A stretch of 64,000 nucleotides of DNA from Labia minor. Taxonomy: Eukaryota; Arthropoda; Insecta; Dermaptera; Spongiphoridae. Shown here piece by piece: positions 12,501-25,007 of this stretch. The translations under genes were made by a program, and so were the position numbers. Position 1 is the first letter of the stretch; every line of letters starts with the position of its first letter. Where the stretch lies: the NCBI GenBank assembly GCA_963082975.1, contig OY720347.1, positions 12,630,225 to 12,694,224 of the forward strand, in the 5' to 3' direction. Below the pieces are notes generated by a model that worked only from the letters and a program-made list of their open reading frames with translations, was not told where the DNA came from and made no database searches.

Positions 12501-13712
12501 TCAAATTCTGTTATTTTAATATAGTTGTAAGATTACTTAAATAGAATAGTTAGATACTAATTTTTCTTTTTGTAGGTTTAGACCTCAACAAATTTATTCC
12601 TGTGTCAGATCCATTTGAAGAAGCTTCAACGATTTTGGGATCTGAACCTGAAGCTAGATTAATTGCAAGTACTGGTCAACACACTTTAGAGTCTTCATTT
12701 GTTGTGGGTCTCTATGTGGATAAAAAATTCGTCGGCCAGGGTGAGTGCCTTAATTCACTATCATTTATTTGTTTATCACATTGAAATGCAATTTTATTGT
12801 AAATAAAATACTTTATGAAAATAGGATGGAGTGCTTTCTGACAGCGATATTATTATATATCGTTTATCTAATTTTCAGGAGCAAATTCGTTCCAAATTAA
12901 AATTTGAAAATTTATCATTGAAAACGTTTTGCAATTGAAAAAAATCAGTCATATAAGCATTGATTTTATTTTAAAAACAGCATAAAAAGTACATACATTT
13001 TGAAAGTTAGATTTTTAGCTCCACCCCCGTCTAAAAATATTTTTACGCTATTACTGATAAGTGTTAATAAATAGATAATATAATATGTAATCATAATAAT
13101 AGATAATAAAAAATAATATTAATTCTTTCTAAATTTCTAAGCTTTCTCTATAGTTAAACAAAGTATTGCTTTTAATTATTTATTTAATTTTTATATATTT
13201 ATTAATTAACATTTGATTTATTAATCAATTGTTAAATTCAATTTTAACTTTTGACAATTAAAAAAAAATAACATATTAAAAAAATTATATTAGATTAAGT
13301 TACTTACCAAAGAGAAAATTCATTTTTTCCTGTAAATTTCGTCATTGCCCTAATAAATGTAAAGATTTAATCTAATTTTGATATTTGTTATATTAAATAT
13401 TTGATTATTATTTATTGAAGAATTTAAATTATTACCTCTGGATAATTTAAATATTTCTCATTTGTTAGTCACAATAAATTTATTTTAATTTAATTTTTTA
13501 AAAAATGTATAATTTAATTTAATTGAATGTTCTAGTTAACAAATAATAATATAAAATTCTTTTAATTTTAAGGATTTGGGGATTCGATTGAAGAAGCGAA
13601 AGAAATGGCAGCACGTGACGTTCTTATTCGACACTGGGGTACCGATGAAAGAAGAATGACTCCTCTTCCATTATTGAATGATGTCATAAATCAAAAACAA
13701 TTAATAGATTAA
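9537..13712 (+). CDS. MRPL44: Mitochondrial large-subunit ribosomal protein mL44
   Basis: A component of the mitochondrial large ribosomal subunit with a degenerate RNase III fold plus a double-stranded RNA binding domain (family knowledge). Six exons, 9537-9609, 9826-10192, 10805-10889, 10955-11084, 12576-12740 and 13573-13712, total 960 nt (319 residues). The N-terminus is basic and hydroxylated (MNCLRNLTLNLLKRQPISYS), as expected of a mitochondrial targeting sequence. The RNase III-like part reads WNHKAELYSFGMRLQ, ESLLSTAFTNQSY and LAKTFEAIIGAL; the acidic catalytic signature of true RNase III is not present. The dsRNA-binding part ends FVGQGFGDSIEEAKEMAARD and VLIRHWG. Intron 4 (11085-12575) contains a broken Tc1-like element. 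Confidence 0.93.
11456..11492 (-). mobile_element. Terminal fragment of Helentron-like family D
   Basis: Contains only the 5' end of family D (minus-strand start TTACCGACCGACGATAG), matching the ends at 35937 and 58532. It lies in the mL44 intron, next to the Tc1-like remnant. Confidence 0.6.
11588..11916 (-). pseudogene. Internally deleted Tc1-like transposase remnant
   Basis: The minus strand starts MNRNYHLLEHDSVRIITLSE and continues RSQWEIGRRLEI and SRRPGQG, the paired helix-turn-helix start of Tc1-like transposases. It then jumps straight to the C-terminal end (ISQEEIKNLILSMPKRI, VIRARGGVTSY, stop at 11588) in a shifted frame. The catalytic DDE core is missing, so this is a dead deletion derivative. 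Short inverted sequences (TTCTATTAAAT type) flank it near 11550 and 11935. It sits in intron 4 of mL44. Confidence 0.8.
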
Positions 13713-14692
13713 AATTTATATATATATTTAAAAATAAAATAAATAAATACTAGAGTTATTTCAATCTTGACTTTTTATTTATTTTTTTTTTATTTTAAAC
13801 CATAGATATTAAAAAATAAATTAATAATAATAAAAAAAAAATAAAATTAACAAAGTAAAAATTTAAAATAATTGATAAGATTATATTTCAATATTCTTTA
13901 ATATAGTTACAAATGCATAAAATAAATTAATATAATAAAATTTTTCCCACAGGATTTTAAAAATATGTCTAATTACATTGATTGAACATTTTGAATATCT
14001 CCATGATTTTTTAATCAAGATTTCCTTAAATCTTAGCAGTTTTTATTTTTTACAAAATAGAACAACAGTATTAACTGTTTTATTATTTAGTAAGCCGAGA
14101 AAATAAAATTTATTTCAAATTTCACATCTCTAAATTTGTTAGGGTTTTTTTTTTTCTTTTACTCATTTTGTTTAATTTGGACCACATCGCGGCACACACG
14201 CACCTTAGAAGGATTATCTTCTACTTTGATTTTATTTTAATCACAATTCTTGGGAATCATAACAACTAAATCATGGTTAACATATCTTGAGAATAGATGA
14301 ATCACGGGAGCTGTGATTTCCGTGATCTGTCTATTTATAATCGTTTTTCTAAATATCTCTTGGATTACAAATATTAATGAAAAGAGTATTTTTTTCATTT
14401 AGATTATAGCGAGAGAAATAAATTACATGACATGAAACTCAATAATATTATACCCACATTTGGTTTAAATATATATATATATATATATTTGACAGAAAAT
14501 TAACTAAATCCTAAATTGAATATTTCCTCCACAATTAGAAGCGATCGAGTTTCTTTTATTTTTGTACATAGATGTTAATGCATAGTTTCTTGATGGCGTA
14601 GTAGAGCACAAGCGATAGACAAGCCCCTAGAAGTGTATGTTTAAGTGTAGGAATTAGGTATTAAGGTCTTTCTTGGGCGTGATGACCTCCGC
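13713..14692. other. Spacer between convergent genes mL44 and CaaX-protein gene
   Basis: Holds the 3' UTRs of both genes. No coding exon is seen. There is an (AT)n run near 14467-14489. The part next to 14692 is less AT-rich and is probably 3' UTR of the minus-strand gene. Confidence 0.6.
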
Positions 14693-17600
14693 TCATTGGA
14701 TCACGCAGCACTTGCACTTGGGCTTCTTCTTCAGGACGACATGCTCGACATCGCCAGCAGGTGCTAATGTAGCCCGATGCACATCGACAGGACCGGTGGG
14801 ACTGTTTCCGGATGCGGCGTTGGGTCCTGAGCCCAGAGGACTGGCGTTTGCTTTCGGAGCCGCGCCATTTACTTTAGCAGAGCCATTTCTATGCTCGGGA
14901 CCAGCATCTGTTGCATCCCCAACAATGGTAGCTGCCTCCTGGGCGGCGGCTGTGGCCGAATTCGGTGTCGGTGTTATCGGTTTACCTCCTTTAATCAATT
15001 CAACAATTTCGTCAGCTTCTCGACTTAAATCACCATCGGGCCGAAAAGGGTTGTCCCAACCACTATCCGTGCTAAAACAAATCAAAACACAAACCATTTA
15101 TTAGAATCAAATTGGAAATTTTTTTTAATTTTAAATGTTCATTTTTATAAAAGTATATTATATATATACGAGGTGTGACTAAAAAGTTCGGTGAATGGTA
15201 TGATAAAGGATAAAAAGAGAATGTTAATTGTAAATACCTTTATTAACCTTTAAAATACTCTCCACTTGCCACAACACACTTCTGACAACGTTCGTATAAC
15301 GCTTGAAAACTGTTGGAGAAGTCTTGATGTGGAATCGTTCTCAGAGTAGTCGTCACAACGTTCAGGCCGGCAATCCACAAGCAGGACACCAGAAAAGACT
15401 ACTTACTGTGTCTTTGCTAATACCCAACTCTTCGGCTATTAGTCTCAGTCAATCGACGATCTTTTGTTACCATCTCTCGTACACGTTCAGTATCCTGCTT
15501 GTGGATTGCCGGCCTGAACGTTGTGGCGGCTATTCGGAGAACGATTCCACATCAAGACTTCTCCAACAGTTTTCAAGCGTTATACGAACGTTGTCAGAAG
15601 TGTGTTGTGGCAAGTGGATTGTATTTTGCAGGTTAATAAAGGTATTTACAATTAACATTATCTTTTTATGTTTTTATCATACCATTCACCAAACTTTTTA
15701 GACACACCTCGTATATATAAAGTAGAATTATTATTATTATTTTTATCATAATAGACTAATAGAATTAATCATTTGTTCTTTATTTTTCATGGATCAAATA
15801 AAAACTATTCGAGGATAAATGGGCAAAATTTTATCAATACATTCATTCAAATATATTTTACAAAAAACATTGTTATTTTGTTTATTAATTAACAATTTTT
15901 TAAAAAAAAGTTCATCAATAGGATCTTTTAAATGTCAATCCATATTTAAAATTTCATTTATACATTTTTATTTTTATCCTACGAACAAAAAAGTTTCAAT
16001 TTAGTTGAAAATATTTAACTTTTAATAATAAAAGTTGTTTTTAATAATAATAAAAATAATTGCAAAATGTTGATTCGAATATTTTTTATTTCAATATCTT
16101 CAGGATAATTCAATTAATTAAACTTGACAAGATTAATTATATAAATTAAATTGTTCAATTCTGTCTCAATTAAATGCAATAAAATATAATAGTAACTCAT
16201 TTTCCACAGATTAATCCTTTAAAACTTAAATATTCTAATTGAATAAAAATTGGCAATGAAGAAGAATGAAGAAGCAGAATATTTATCATCATTTAATTTT
16301 ATTTCATTTTTGTTTTTCCGCTAAAATAAAATTTAATCTTTTTTTTAGATGCGTAAAATTATGCTTTTAAAACAAAAAACAATGAGAGGGAAATGAGAAT
16401 TAATTTAAAAAAATTTACAAATTTGAAAAGGAACAATTGTTAAGATGTTTTAAAAAAGTTTGTTGAATTACGATATTCTATTAGAAAATACATTGAAAAT
16501 TGTATTAATATTATTTTTTTTTAATCATAAAAAAAAATGTCAAGATAATTTTGACATCCAAGGGTCAACAATGTTATTTAAGGTTTTTGTTCATTTCATA
16601 AATGATTGATTTAAATATTTTTATTTACATATTTAATAATATTTTACAAATTGATAATTTTAATAATTCATATATTTATTAATTAATAAAATTGTTTTAA
16701 TACTAATTGCAAAAATATAATATATTAATATGTATATAAATAATATAATTAAATTTGTAAAATTTCAATTAACTACTTGAAATGGAAATAAATTGAAAAA
16801 TAATTTTGATTATTCAAAAATTGTTTTTTTTCCTATTTTTAAAATTATATTTAAAGATGATACTTATATATATATATAGGGCCGGATTTGGGCCGATTGG
16901 AGCGATTGAGCCCAATCGGGCCCCGCGCTCTTGAAGGGGCCCCGCATCACTACCACAATTCACAAAAAAAATTTAAAGCAAATTGCTTTTGAAGATAGGA
17001 GACGGATAAATTACTCAAATAATTAAAAATAATACATAGAGGGCCCCGTAAAACAAAGTCCAATGTATATATATATAATTAAATTTTAAATCAAATAAGA
17101 TTTATAAAAATAGATTAACTTTTTTTTAAGATATTCCGTAATGGTCGTAAAGTTTCTTTATTTATAAAAGAAACCCACCTTGTCGGATTACGTTGCACAT
17201 TGTAGACGTAGTAAAGAACTCCCCCATGAGATATAGAGGCCATTGAACCATCAAATAATATCTTTTATATGCAGAAACATAAATGTTTTAATAAAAGAAA
17301 AAGGGGTTGGTTGTTGAGTCAACTTTTGTTTTATTTTTTCTTTTGTTTTAGTGTGAGTATTCAATTGGGGGGGTCAATAAGATTACAAGCGGGCTAGAAG
17401 AAGAAGAAAAAAAAATTAGGAGATTTTATTGTCAGGGTGATGTTTCATATTATCTTAATTATTGGTTTAATTTTGTTTGCCAAGCGGGGTATTGCTTTTT
17501 AATTATGATAATAAAATGGATCTCTCATAAATTGGATGATTAATTAATTCGCCAGATGTTTGCTGAAAGCTTTATTTAGACTTGCATTGAGATTAAATTG

Positions 17601-20600
17601 TCAAATTATGTGTCAATGCGATTGATAGAAAAAAAAATGAGGTGAATTCTATTCAAGTACTTCAATATCGCCACTTCTACATTTAATCTTTAATATGAAA
17701 AAAACAAAAACAAAAAACAAATAGCATATACTTATAATATAATAAATTGATAAAAATAACTATATTTCAATTAAATTTTTAAAATATATTAAAAAAAAAA
17801 ATGAAAAAATTTATTAAAAAACCTTTTTGAATTTTAAAAATTAACAAATGAATGAATATTTTTTTTTTCAAAATCTTTTACGGCACTTAAATTTTGAAAA
17901 TATAATAAGTTAAATTTATTAAATGTTCGTGAATTGTACCCTAATATATATTAAATATTTGATTTGATTTATTTTTAATTTTGTTCGGGTAAAATTAATA
18001 AAGAATTAATTAATTGTACTATGGTGTATATTTCTTGTGTTTTAATCTTATTTAAATATTAAAATATATAATTTTATATAATAAACTTGAATGTAAATAC
18101 TTATATGAACTTTAATAATAATAATAATTTAATATATTTTTTAATAAATTTATTTATATATATTTTTAATTTATATAAATATGATATTTATTTATTTAAG
18201 TGTTTAAAGATTCAAATTAATTTGTTGTCAAACAATTTTTAAATGGAATTTATAATTTTTCTTATAAAATAAATGTTACTCACATACTTTAAAATTTTTT
18301 AAAATTAATAAAACCAAAAGTGAACATTGGAAATTTCGAAATAATTAAATTCTAATTGAAAAAAAAAAAATTATCATATATTGATTGTTTTTTTATAATT
18401 AAACAAATTTCTTTTTAAAAAAATTGATTACAATATACATGTACATATGTAAGTCATCTGGCCAAGGACAAAAAGTTCTATTTTGTAGGGTGGGAAATGT
18501 CGAGCATTAATATTTCATAAACTTTTACTAAAATTCATGCAAATTTAAAAGTAAAAATCATTAAATATGAAAAAGTAAATTAAACAAAAAAAAAGAAGCA
18601 TTTAATAAATATTTAATTATAATTTAAAAAGTTTAAAATAAAATAAAAACAATACAAATTATTTATAAAATTTATGAAAATATTTCTAAATATTTTACTT
18701 TTCCATTTAATTCATATAAAAACGTCCTGGTTTATTTGTATTATTTATTTATTTTAGAGCTTTGAATAATAATTCGGTCATCTTCATTTTAAAAATAGCC
18801 TTGAAGATAAATTTAATTTTTCCCTTCAGAAAAAAAAAAATTACGTATAGTTTTACTTGTGTTAGAGGGACGCTAAAAATCATTTAATCCATCCAAGTTT
18901 ATTCCGTTTAATTGCATCGATCTACGATCAATGGTGGATGGAAACGATCCCATCGACATTAACTCGACTATATATATATATATTATTTTGTTGAATTGAG
19001 ATCGAAGTTTTTAAACGATGACGTTAGAATGTCACGTGGCCAGAGAAAAAGGTGAGTTACAAAAAAGCAATGTCAAAAAAAAAACGCACTCAGCAATAGA
19101 AAAATTCCAAAATAGGGGAGGGAATGAATAGAAGAAAAACACCTGATCAATTTGGGAAGTGGGGGGAGCACTTTGCGTGGATGAAGAGGTACGATACACG
19201 AAAGAAGGGTCCGGTGGGATGTGTAGCGATCCCCTTGCGACTGACTTCGCGACTGGCGGCGACGCCGAGGACAGAGTTCCCGCAGGAACCTCCCCTCCAG
19301 CGCCTGGATGAGACGCCGAGGGGAGAAATATACAAATGCCCCTCAGATAGGTATACTCGTTTACTATTTAAACACCCAAGTGAATCAAGAACCCAAAGTG
19401 GGGCTTCTTCATCAGCCAAAATTCCAAAAAAAAAAAATATTGATGAAACTTTTCCAAAAATTAACTAACAAATTTGATATCGGCTTCAAATTTATTTTCA
19501 AATAAAATGTATTCATATATTCATCGAAATAGAATTCATAGATTCATAGAAAAAAAAATACAATAAGGAATGATTTTGAAAACATAAAACCTCTTAAAAA
19601 TTAATCAAACTGAACATCGAAAAATTACAATTATGATGTTGAATCAATTGCTTGCACCATAATTGAAGAACAAAAATCATTACTATCTTGCCAGAGATAG
19701 TAGTGCGATCATGAAAATTTTCGATGTCGAGATTTTGATGTTTTTATACGTTTTGAAGGTTCCTGAATCATTTTCACTAAAGTTGAGAAAAATGTCTCTC
19801 TCTGTGTGTGTATGTGTATGTGTATGTAAACAAGATTACGCAAAAACGGTTTGAGCTAGAATCATGAAATTTGGTATTCGGGCATTATTCAAAATTCGTA
19901 GTTTTCTATCAACTTTTGAGAAATGTAGCTCAACCGGAAGAGGGTCAATACCTACAACAGAGGTTCTTAAACTGTGGTCCGCGGACCCCTGGGGGTCCGC
20001 GAAGACTTTACTGGGGGTCCACAAAGCCATCGTACAGGTGCACGAGAAAATAATGAGTCAGTTAAAACTTTATTTAATATAAAAGGAGGTATGGCATGGC
20101 TTTGTGAGGAAACAGAGATCAAATACCCAAATTCAACGAAATGTGCAAGAAAACTATTGCTACCGTTTCCATCTTCATATTTAGCTGAATTTTCTTTCTT
20201 CAATATTATAATATCTAATAAAATGTGTTCTACAATATGCAAAAAAATCGTTATTCACCAATCACTGTTAGAAATATTCAACATATATCCTTGTTCTTAT
20301 GAGATCGTAAGCCAGAAATTAACTAATAAAATGACGTAAAGTACCTAAAGTTGGGATGGGGTCCGTCAAAAAAAATTTCTCCAAGTGGGGGTCCGCGGAG
20401 TACATAAGTTTAAGAACCTCTGACCTACAACGTTTTGATTTTTTTTCCTCTAAAGCAGTGATTTTCAACCTGGGCGATATCGCCCCCTGGGGGGCGATCG
20501 ACATCTTAAAGGGGGCGATTATTTGACTATACGATTTTGGGGGTCGATAAGTTATTTTTGAGGGGCGAAATCATTTTCAACTCTAAAAAAAAGGTAAGAT

Positions 20601-23600
20601 GATTTGCGAACAGGCTTTTTAAACATTTCCTCTTTTTTTCAATTTTTTTTCAATATGGTTCTAAAAAAAGGTCAAATGATTTTGCAATCAGGTTCTGAAA
20701 CTCGATTTTTCAATATGGCTCTAAGTATCACCTAGTGTACCTACCTTATATTAGGGATTATCATGAAATTTTTATCTATAAAAATTTATAGGGGGGCGAA
20801 TTAAGAAGCGGGTCTTACAAAGGGGGCGTTTGGACCAAAAAGGTTGAGAAACACTGCTCTAAAGTGACTGTAAAAATAATAGTAGTTTTTGACATGATTA
20901 AAAATAGTATAAAACTGCTATATATAGAATTTCAGCTTGATTGAATCGCTGAAAGAATCAGAATTAATTTTTTAACACTGTAAATCACGCGCCAATACGT
21001 GACATGGTGCCATCAACAAAGAGTCAAACATGAGCTGGTTTAATAAATATTATTTATTAATTTTAATTTATAATTAATTAAATTTAATTTAAATATGTTA
21101 TTTAATCCAATTTAAATAGCGAGATAGCCGAGTGGAGACACTCCAACTTATTTTTGATATTTTTATTTATAATTCAAGTTCACACAACCATGTTTTTTCC
21201 AAAATAAATAAATAAATTATAAATCAATAATAAAAAATGATCTATCTTTTAATATATGTTAAAAATTTATCACAAAAATATGTACATAGATATTATATTT
21301 ATATGAATATAATATAAAGTTTTTATTCATTCATTAACACAGACTTACCATTAAAAAAAAGAATAATAATAAGAATTATTAAACAAAGTTAAAGTGTTCT
21401 TTCAAGACCTGATCTAACCGAATCAATTGAACTCATTGAAAAAAAAATAAAAATTAAATAAAAAACAAAAAGGAATAAAATAAAATAATAGAAATTTAGA
21501 AAAATAGTTATTATTTAAATATAAAAATAAAAAAAGGAGAAAATTATATGATACAATTATTATTAGATAAAGATCTGTCTGAGATGTAAAATAATCGTTC
21601 AAAAATATCATTTATAAATTCTTCTAACTTGAATGTTCTTTTTTTCTTCTAATTTTAAAAATAGAATTCGTCTTGAGATGCGATTGGTAACTTTAAACAT
21701 CGTTTGTTTGATTTGCTGATCAGCAAGAAGCGAGGAAAGTTTTTATGGTCGACGAAGGCCGTTGATTCTCTTTTGGTTTGAGTGGAATTTTTCTTTTTGT
21801 TTTTTTTTTTGTTTTTTTTAGATTGTGGTTGGGATTTTGAAAAGCTCACCTGTTTTGGTGTTAATTAAGCGAAAGAAGGAGTGGCACCCCTTGGATGGGT
21901 GAGAAGCGGAAAGAAGAAGGAGGAGGGAGGAAAGGTAGAAGGGTAGGTTTCTCCTGAAGAGAGTAGGTCAGGGTGTTGCGACTGCGCGCGAGAACTGGGC
22001 ATCGATTGCATCCGAAACCTCGAGGAGAAAACCCTTTCAAAATTCAGAAGTGGACGACGACCACGAGGGTTTCTTTCCTGAAATGGACATGTCCTCCTCA
22101 CGAACATCCAAATGCCAAGAGCAATTGAATTGTTAGGTGCTTACCACATCTGGCACCTAAATTTAAAAGGATTTAATTCAAGTTTGTTCACAATGACACA
22201 AACCGGACAGGCATGACACAGACAGGTAGTCAGTCATGATTTGAAACAATATTCAATATTCTACCTATACGCCCTCTTATTTGTTTCTCTCTCTCTTTGA
22301 AAAAGATTTCTATATATGCAATTTGTATTAAAAATATACAAATATGTTAATTTGAATAAAATTTGTACAATGTGAAATTGAAATTTATTAGTTTAGATAA
22401 AATTTTTATGGAAAAAGTGTAGCAAAGTGACAAGAATTTTCAAAACAAATGAAAAACAACATTTGTTATTTAATTTAATAAAATTTTACTAAATTTCAAC
22501 TTAGGCTAAACCTGTAGGTACCTAAATTAAATAATGTGTGATCATTAATTCTTACATAAACATAAAGAAAGAACTTTGGATAGGTAACCATGATAAAGCA
22601 ATGATTCTCAACCTTTTTTATACCGCGGCACACTTTAAACGGTTTAAAAATTTGGCGGACACAAAGAAAAAGATAATTGTAAAAAGTTTACCATATTGAA
22701 AAAAGTGGTCCCAAAGACGGTTTACCCTTTTTTTTTAGAACCAAATTGAAAAAAATTTAGAAAAAAAAGTCGGAAATGTTTAAGAGCCTAGTCCCAAAAA
22801 CGATTTACCTATTTTTTATAGAACCAAATTGAAAAAATTTATTTAAAAAAATATATTTAATAATTTGGCGGCACATTTTGATAATGTCGCGGCACACAAA
22901 AGTGCCGTGGCACAGTGGTTGAGAATCACTTATTTAAAGACTTTACATGTCGAAACCCAAGCAGGCGTATCCAATGAAAGAAGGGAAAGAAAAAGTGTAC
23001 CCCTTACAAAATATAATGTGGGTAGGTATACAACCCCTAAATGACATGGTTGAATTCAAAATTAAAATTAGAATAATGATAAAAAAAAAAATCAAGATTT
23101 CAGTATGCAAGAAAATTTCAGCTCGATTGAATCGCTGAAAGTACCGGAATTAATTTTTTTAATTTTTTAACACGTTGACTGTCAATCACGCGCAAGCACG
23201 TGACGTGGTGTATTCAACAAAAAGCGAAACATCTGCTGGTTTAATAAATATTATTTATTCATTTTAATTTATAATTGATTAAATTAAATTTAAATATAAT
23301 ATATGTTAATTAACACGTTTCCGCCGGCATGTACCACCGGTGGCTCATACCGTCACATAAAATAAATAGACAAATTATGGAGCCGGCGGGAACGTTTTAA
23401 TCCAATTCAAATTTGCGAGATGGTCGAGTGGAGACACTCCAGATTTTTTTAATTATTAATAATAAAAAAAATACTTAAATATTGCTTGAATTGGATCTGT
23501 TATATTTTAGGTCTCTTTTTGTTTATAATTATAACAAATCGTAAAAAAATCTAATAAATAGTAGGGTTAGAATTAATTGCCTGTGTGCAAGCCATTAATG

Positions 23601-24972
23601 ACTGACTATCTCTCTACAAGTGTTGAAGATACACTGTAATATACAGAGTACACATGCACTACTCTAATTTAATATCAAGGTCAATGGATGTAATCATGTT
23701 AATTGTATTGATTTAATAAGATCTATCTATATATATATATTTGCTTGTTTCTCTTAGAAATAATAGGATATATACTTATATATTTTGAAATATTATTTTA
23801 AAATTGATTAATTGATTTTTTAATTGAAAAAAAAAAATAATTAACTTACTTTTAATTCTTAAAATAATTTATACTCTAATAAAATTATATTTAAGTAATA
23901 ATAGAGATGAAAGTAAGATAAATAAAATATACATAATATAATAATAAAAAAAATCCTTCTGACTTTGTACGTTCTAAGCAAAGACAATAACAATCAAGCC
24001 GGTTATATCAATGAGGTGTCCTATGATCAGTAGAACGGATTCTCTCAACCTTTACCTTGATTTATTTGATCGGAGGCGCTATCAAGTAGCTTTTCCCTAA
24101 TGTTGTTCCCGGAGGCTGGGTTGACTCCGTCCCATAGACCCCAGCTATGGAAATTCCCTTGCCAGGTCCGGGACTTGAACCCGAGACCATGTGAATGTGA
24201 GGCAGTTTCGCTACCCACACACCCAATGGCGCCTTCATAATATAATACAATTTAAAATAATTTATAAATTTATATTTAAATAAAAATCACTTACTTTACT
24301 GATGAGACAGAATTAAAATGCAAATAAAGAATTCAATCTGTTATTTGATCTCATTGAATTATTAATTGACGGTATTAATGACATAATACGAATAAGGTAT
24401 ATAAAAAAATACTAACTAAAAATTAAACTCTTGATTAAATTTCAATTCTTTGTGCAAAGTGTGTGACACTGGAATCTAATTTCATTTCTTAGAATGTTGA
24501 AGAAGTAAATTAAATAAACTGGAGTGTCTCCACTCGACTATCTCGCAATTTGAATTGGATTAATTAACATATATTATATTTAAATTAAATTTAATTAATT
24601 ATAAATTAAAATTAATAAATGATATATTTATTAAACCAGGGCATGTTTGGCTCTTTGTTGATGGCACCACGTCACGTGTTGGCGCGAGATTTACAGTGTA
24701 AAAAAATTAATTCTCGTACTTTCAGAGGTTCAATCAAGCTGAAATTCTATATATAGCAGTTTTATACAATTTTTAATCATGTGAAAAACTATCAAACATA
24801 TATCTTTATTTTTACGGTCACTTTAGAGGAAAAAAAATCAAAACGTAGATAATGACCCTCTTCCAGTTGAGCTACAATTCTCAAAAGTTGATAGAAAACT
24901 ATGAATTTTGAATAATGCCCGTATACCAAATTTCATGATTCTAGCTCAAACCGTTTTTGCATAATTTTGTCA

Positions 24973-25007
<35 letters not shown>

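Larger units (their letters stand above)
19680..21150 (+). mobile_element. Helentron-like family A element carrying two nested hAT MITEs
   Basis: Starts TTACTATCTTGCCAGAGA, has a TG-rich microsatellite near 19803, the core GAAATTTGGTATTC and CAACCGGAAG, and ends with the inverted box GCGAGATAG, hairpin GAGTGGAGACACTC and CTTA. Two hAT MITEs (19958-20422 and 20456-20856) interrupt it; removing them restores the family consensus. Confidence 0.65.

Noticed and set aside
14673-15104. 143-codon plus-strand open frame
   Set aside because: It is antisense to the CaaX terminal exon, which has a coherent frame, splice acceptor and CaaX end on the minus strand.
19864-20339. Several overlapping open frames
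   Set aside because: All lie in the nested hAT MITE and family A element, with repeated counterparts elsewhere.
24062-24250. 62-codon minus-strand frame with a protein-like look
   Set aside because: It is the body of SINE family 1 and recurs at 27491 and 29822.
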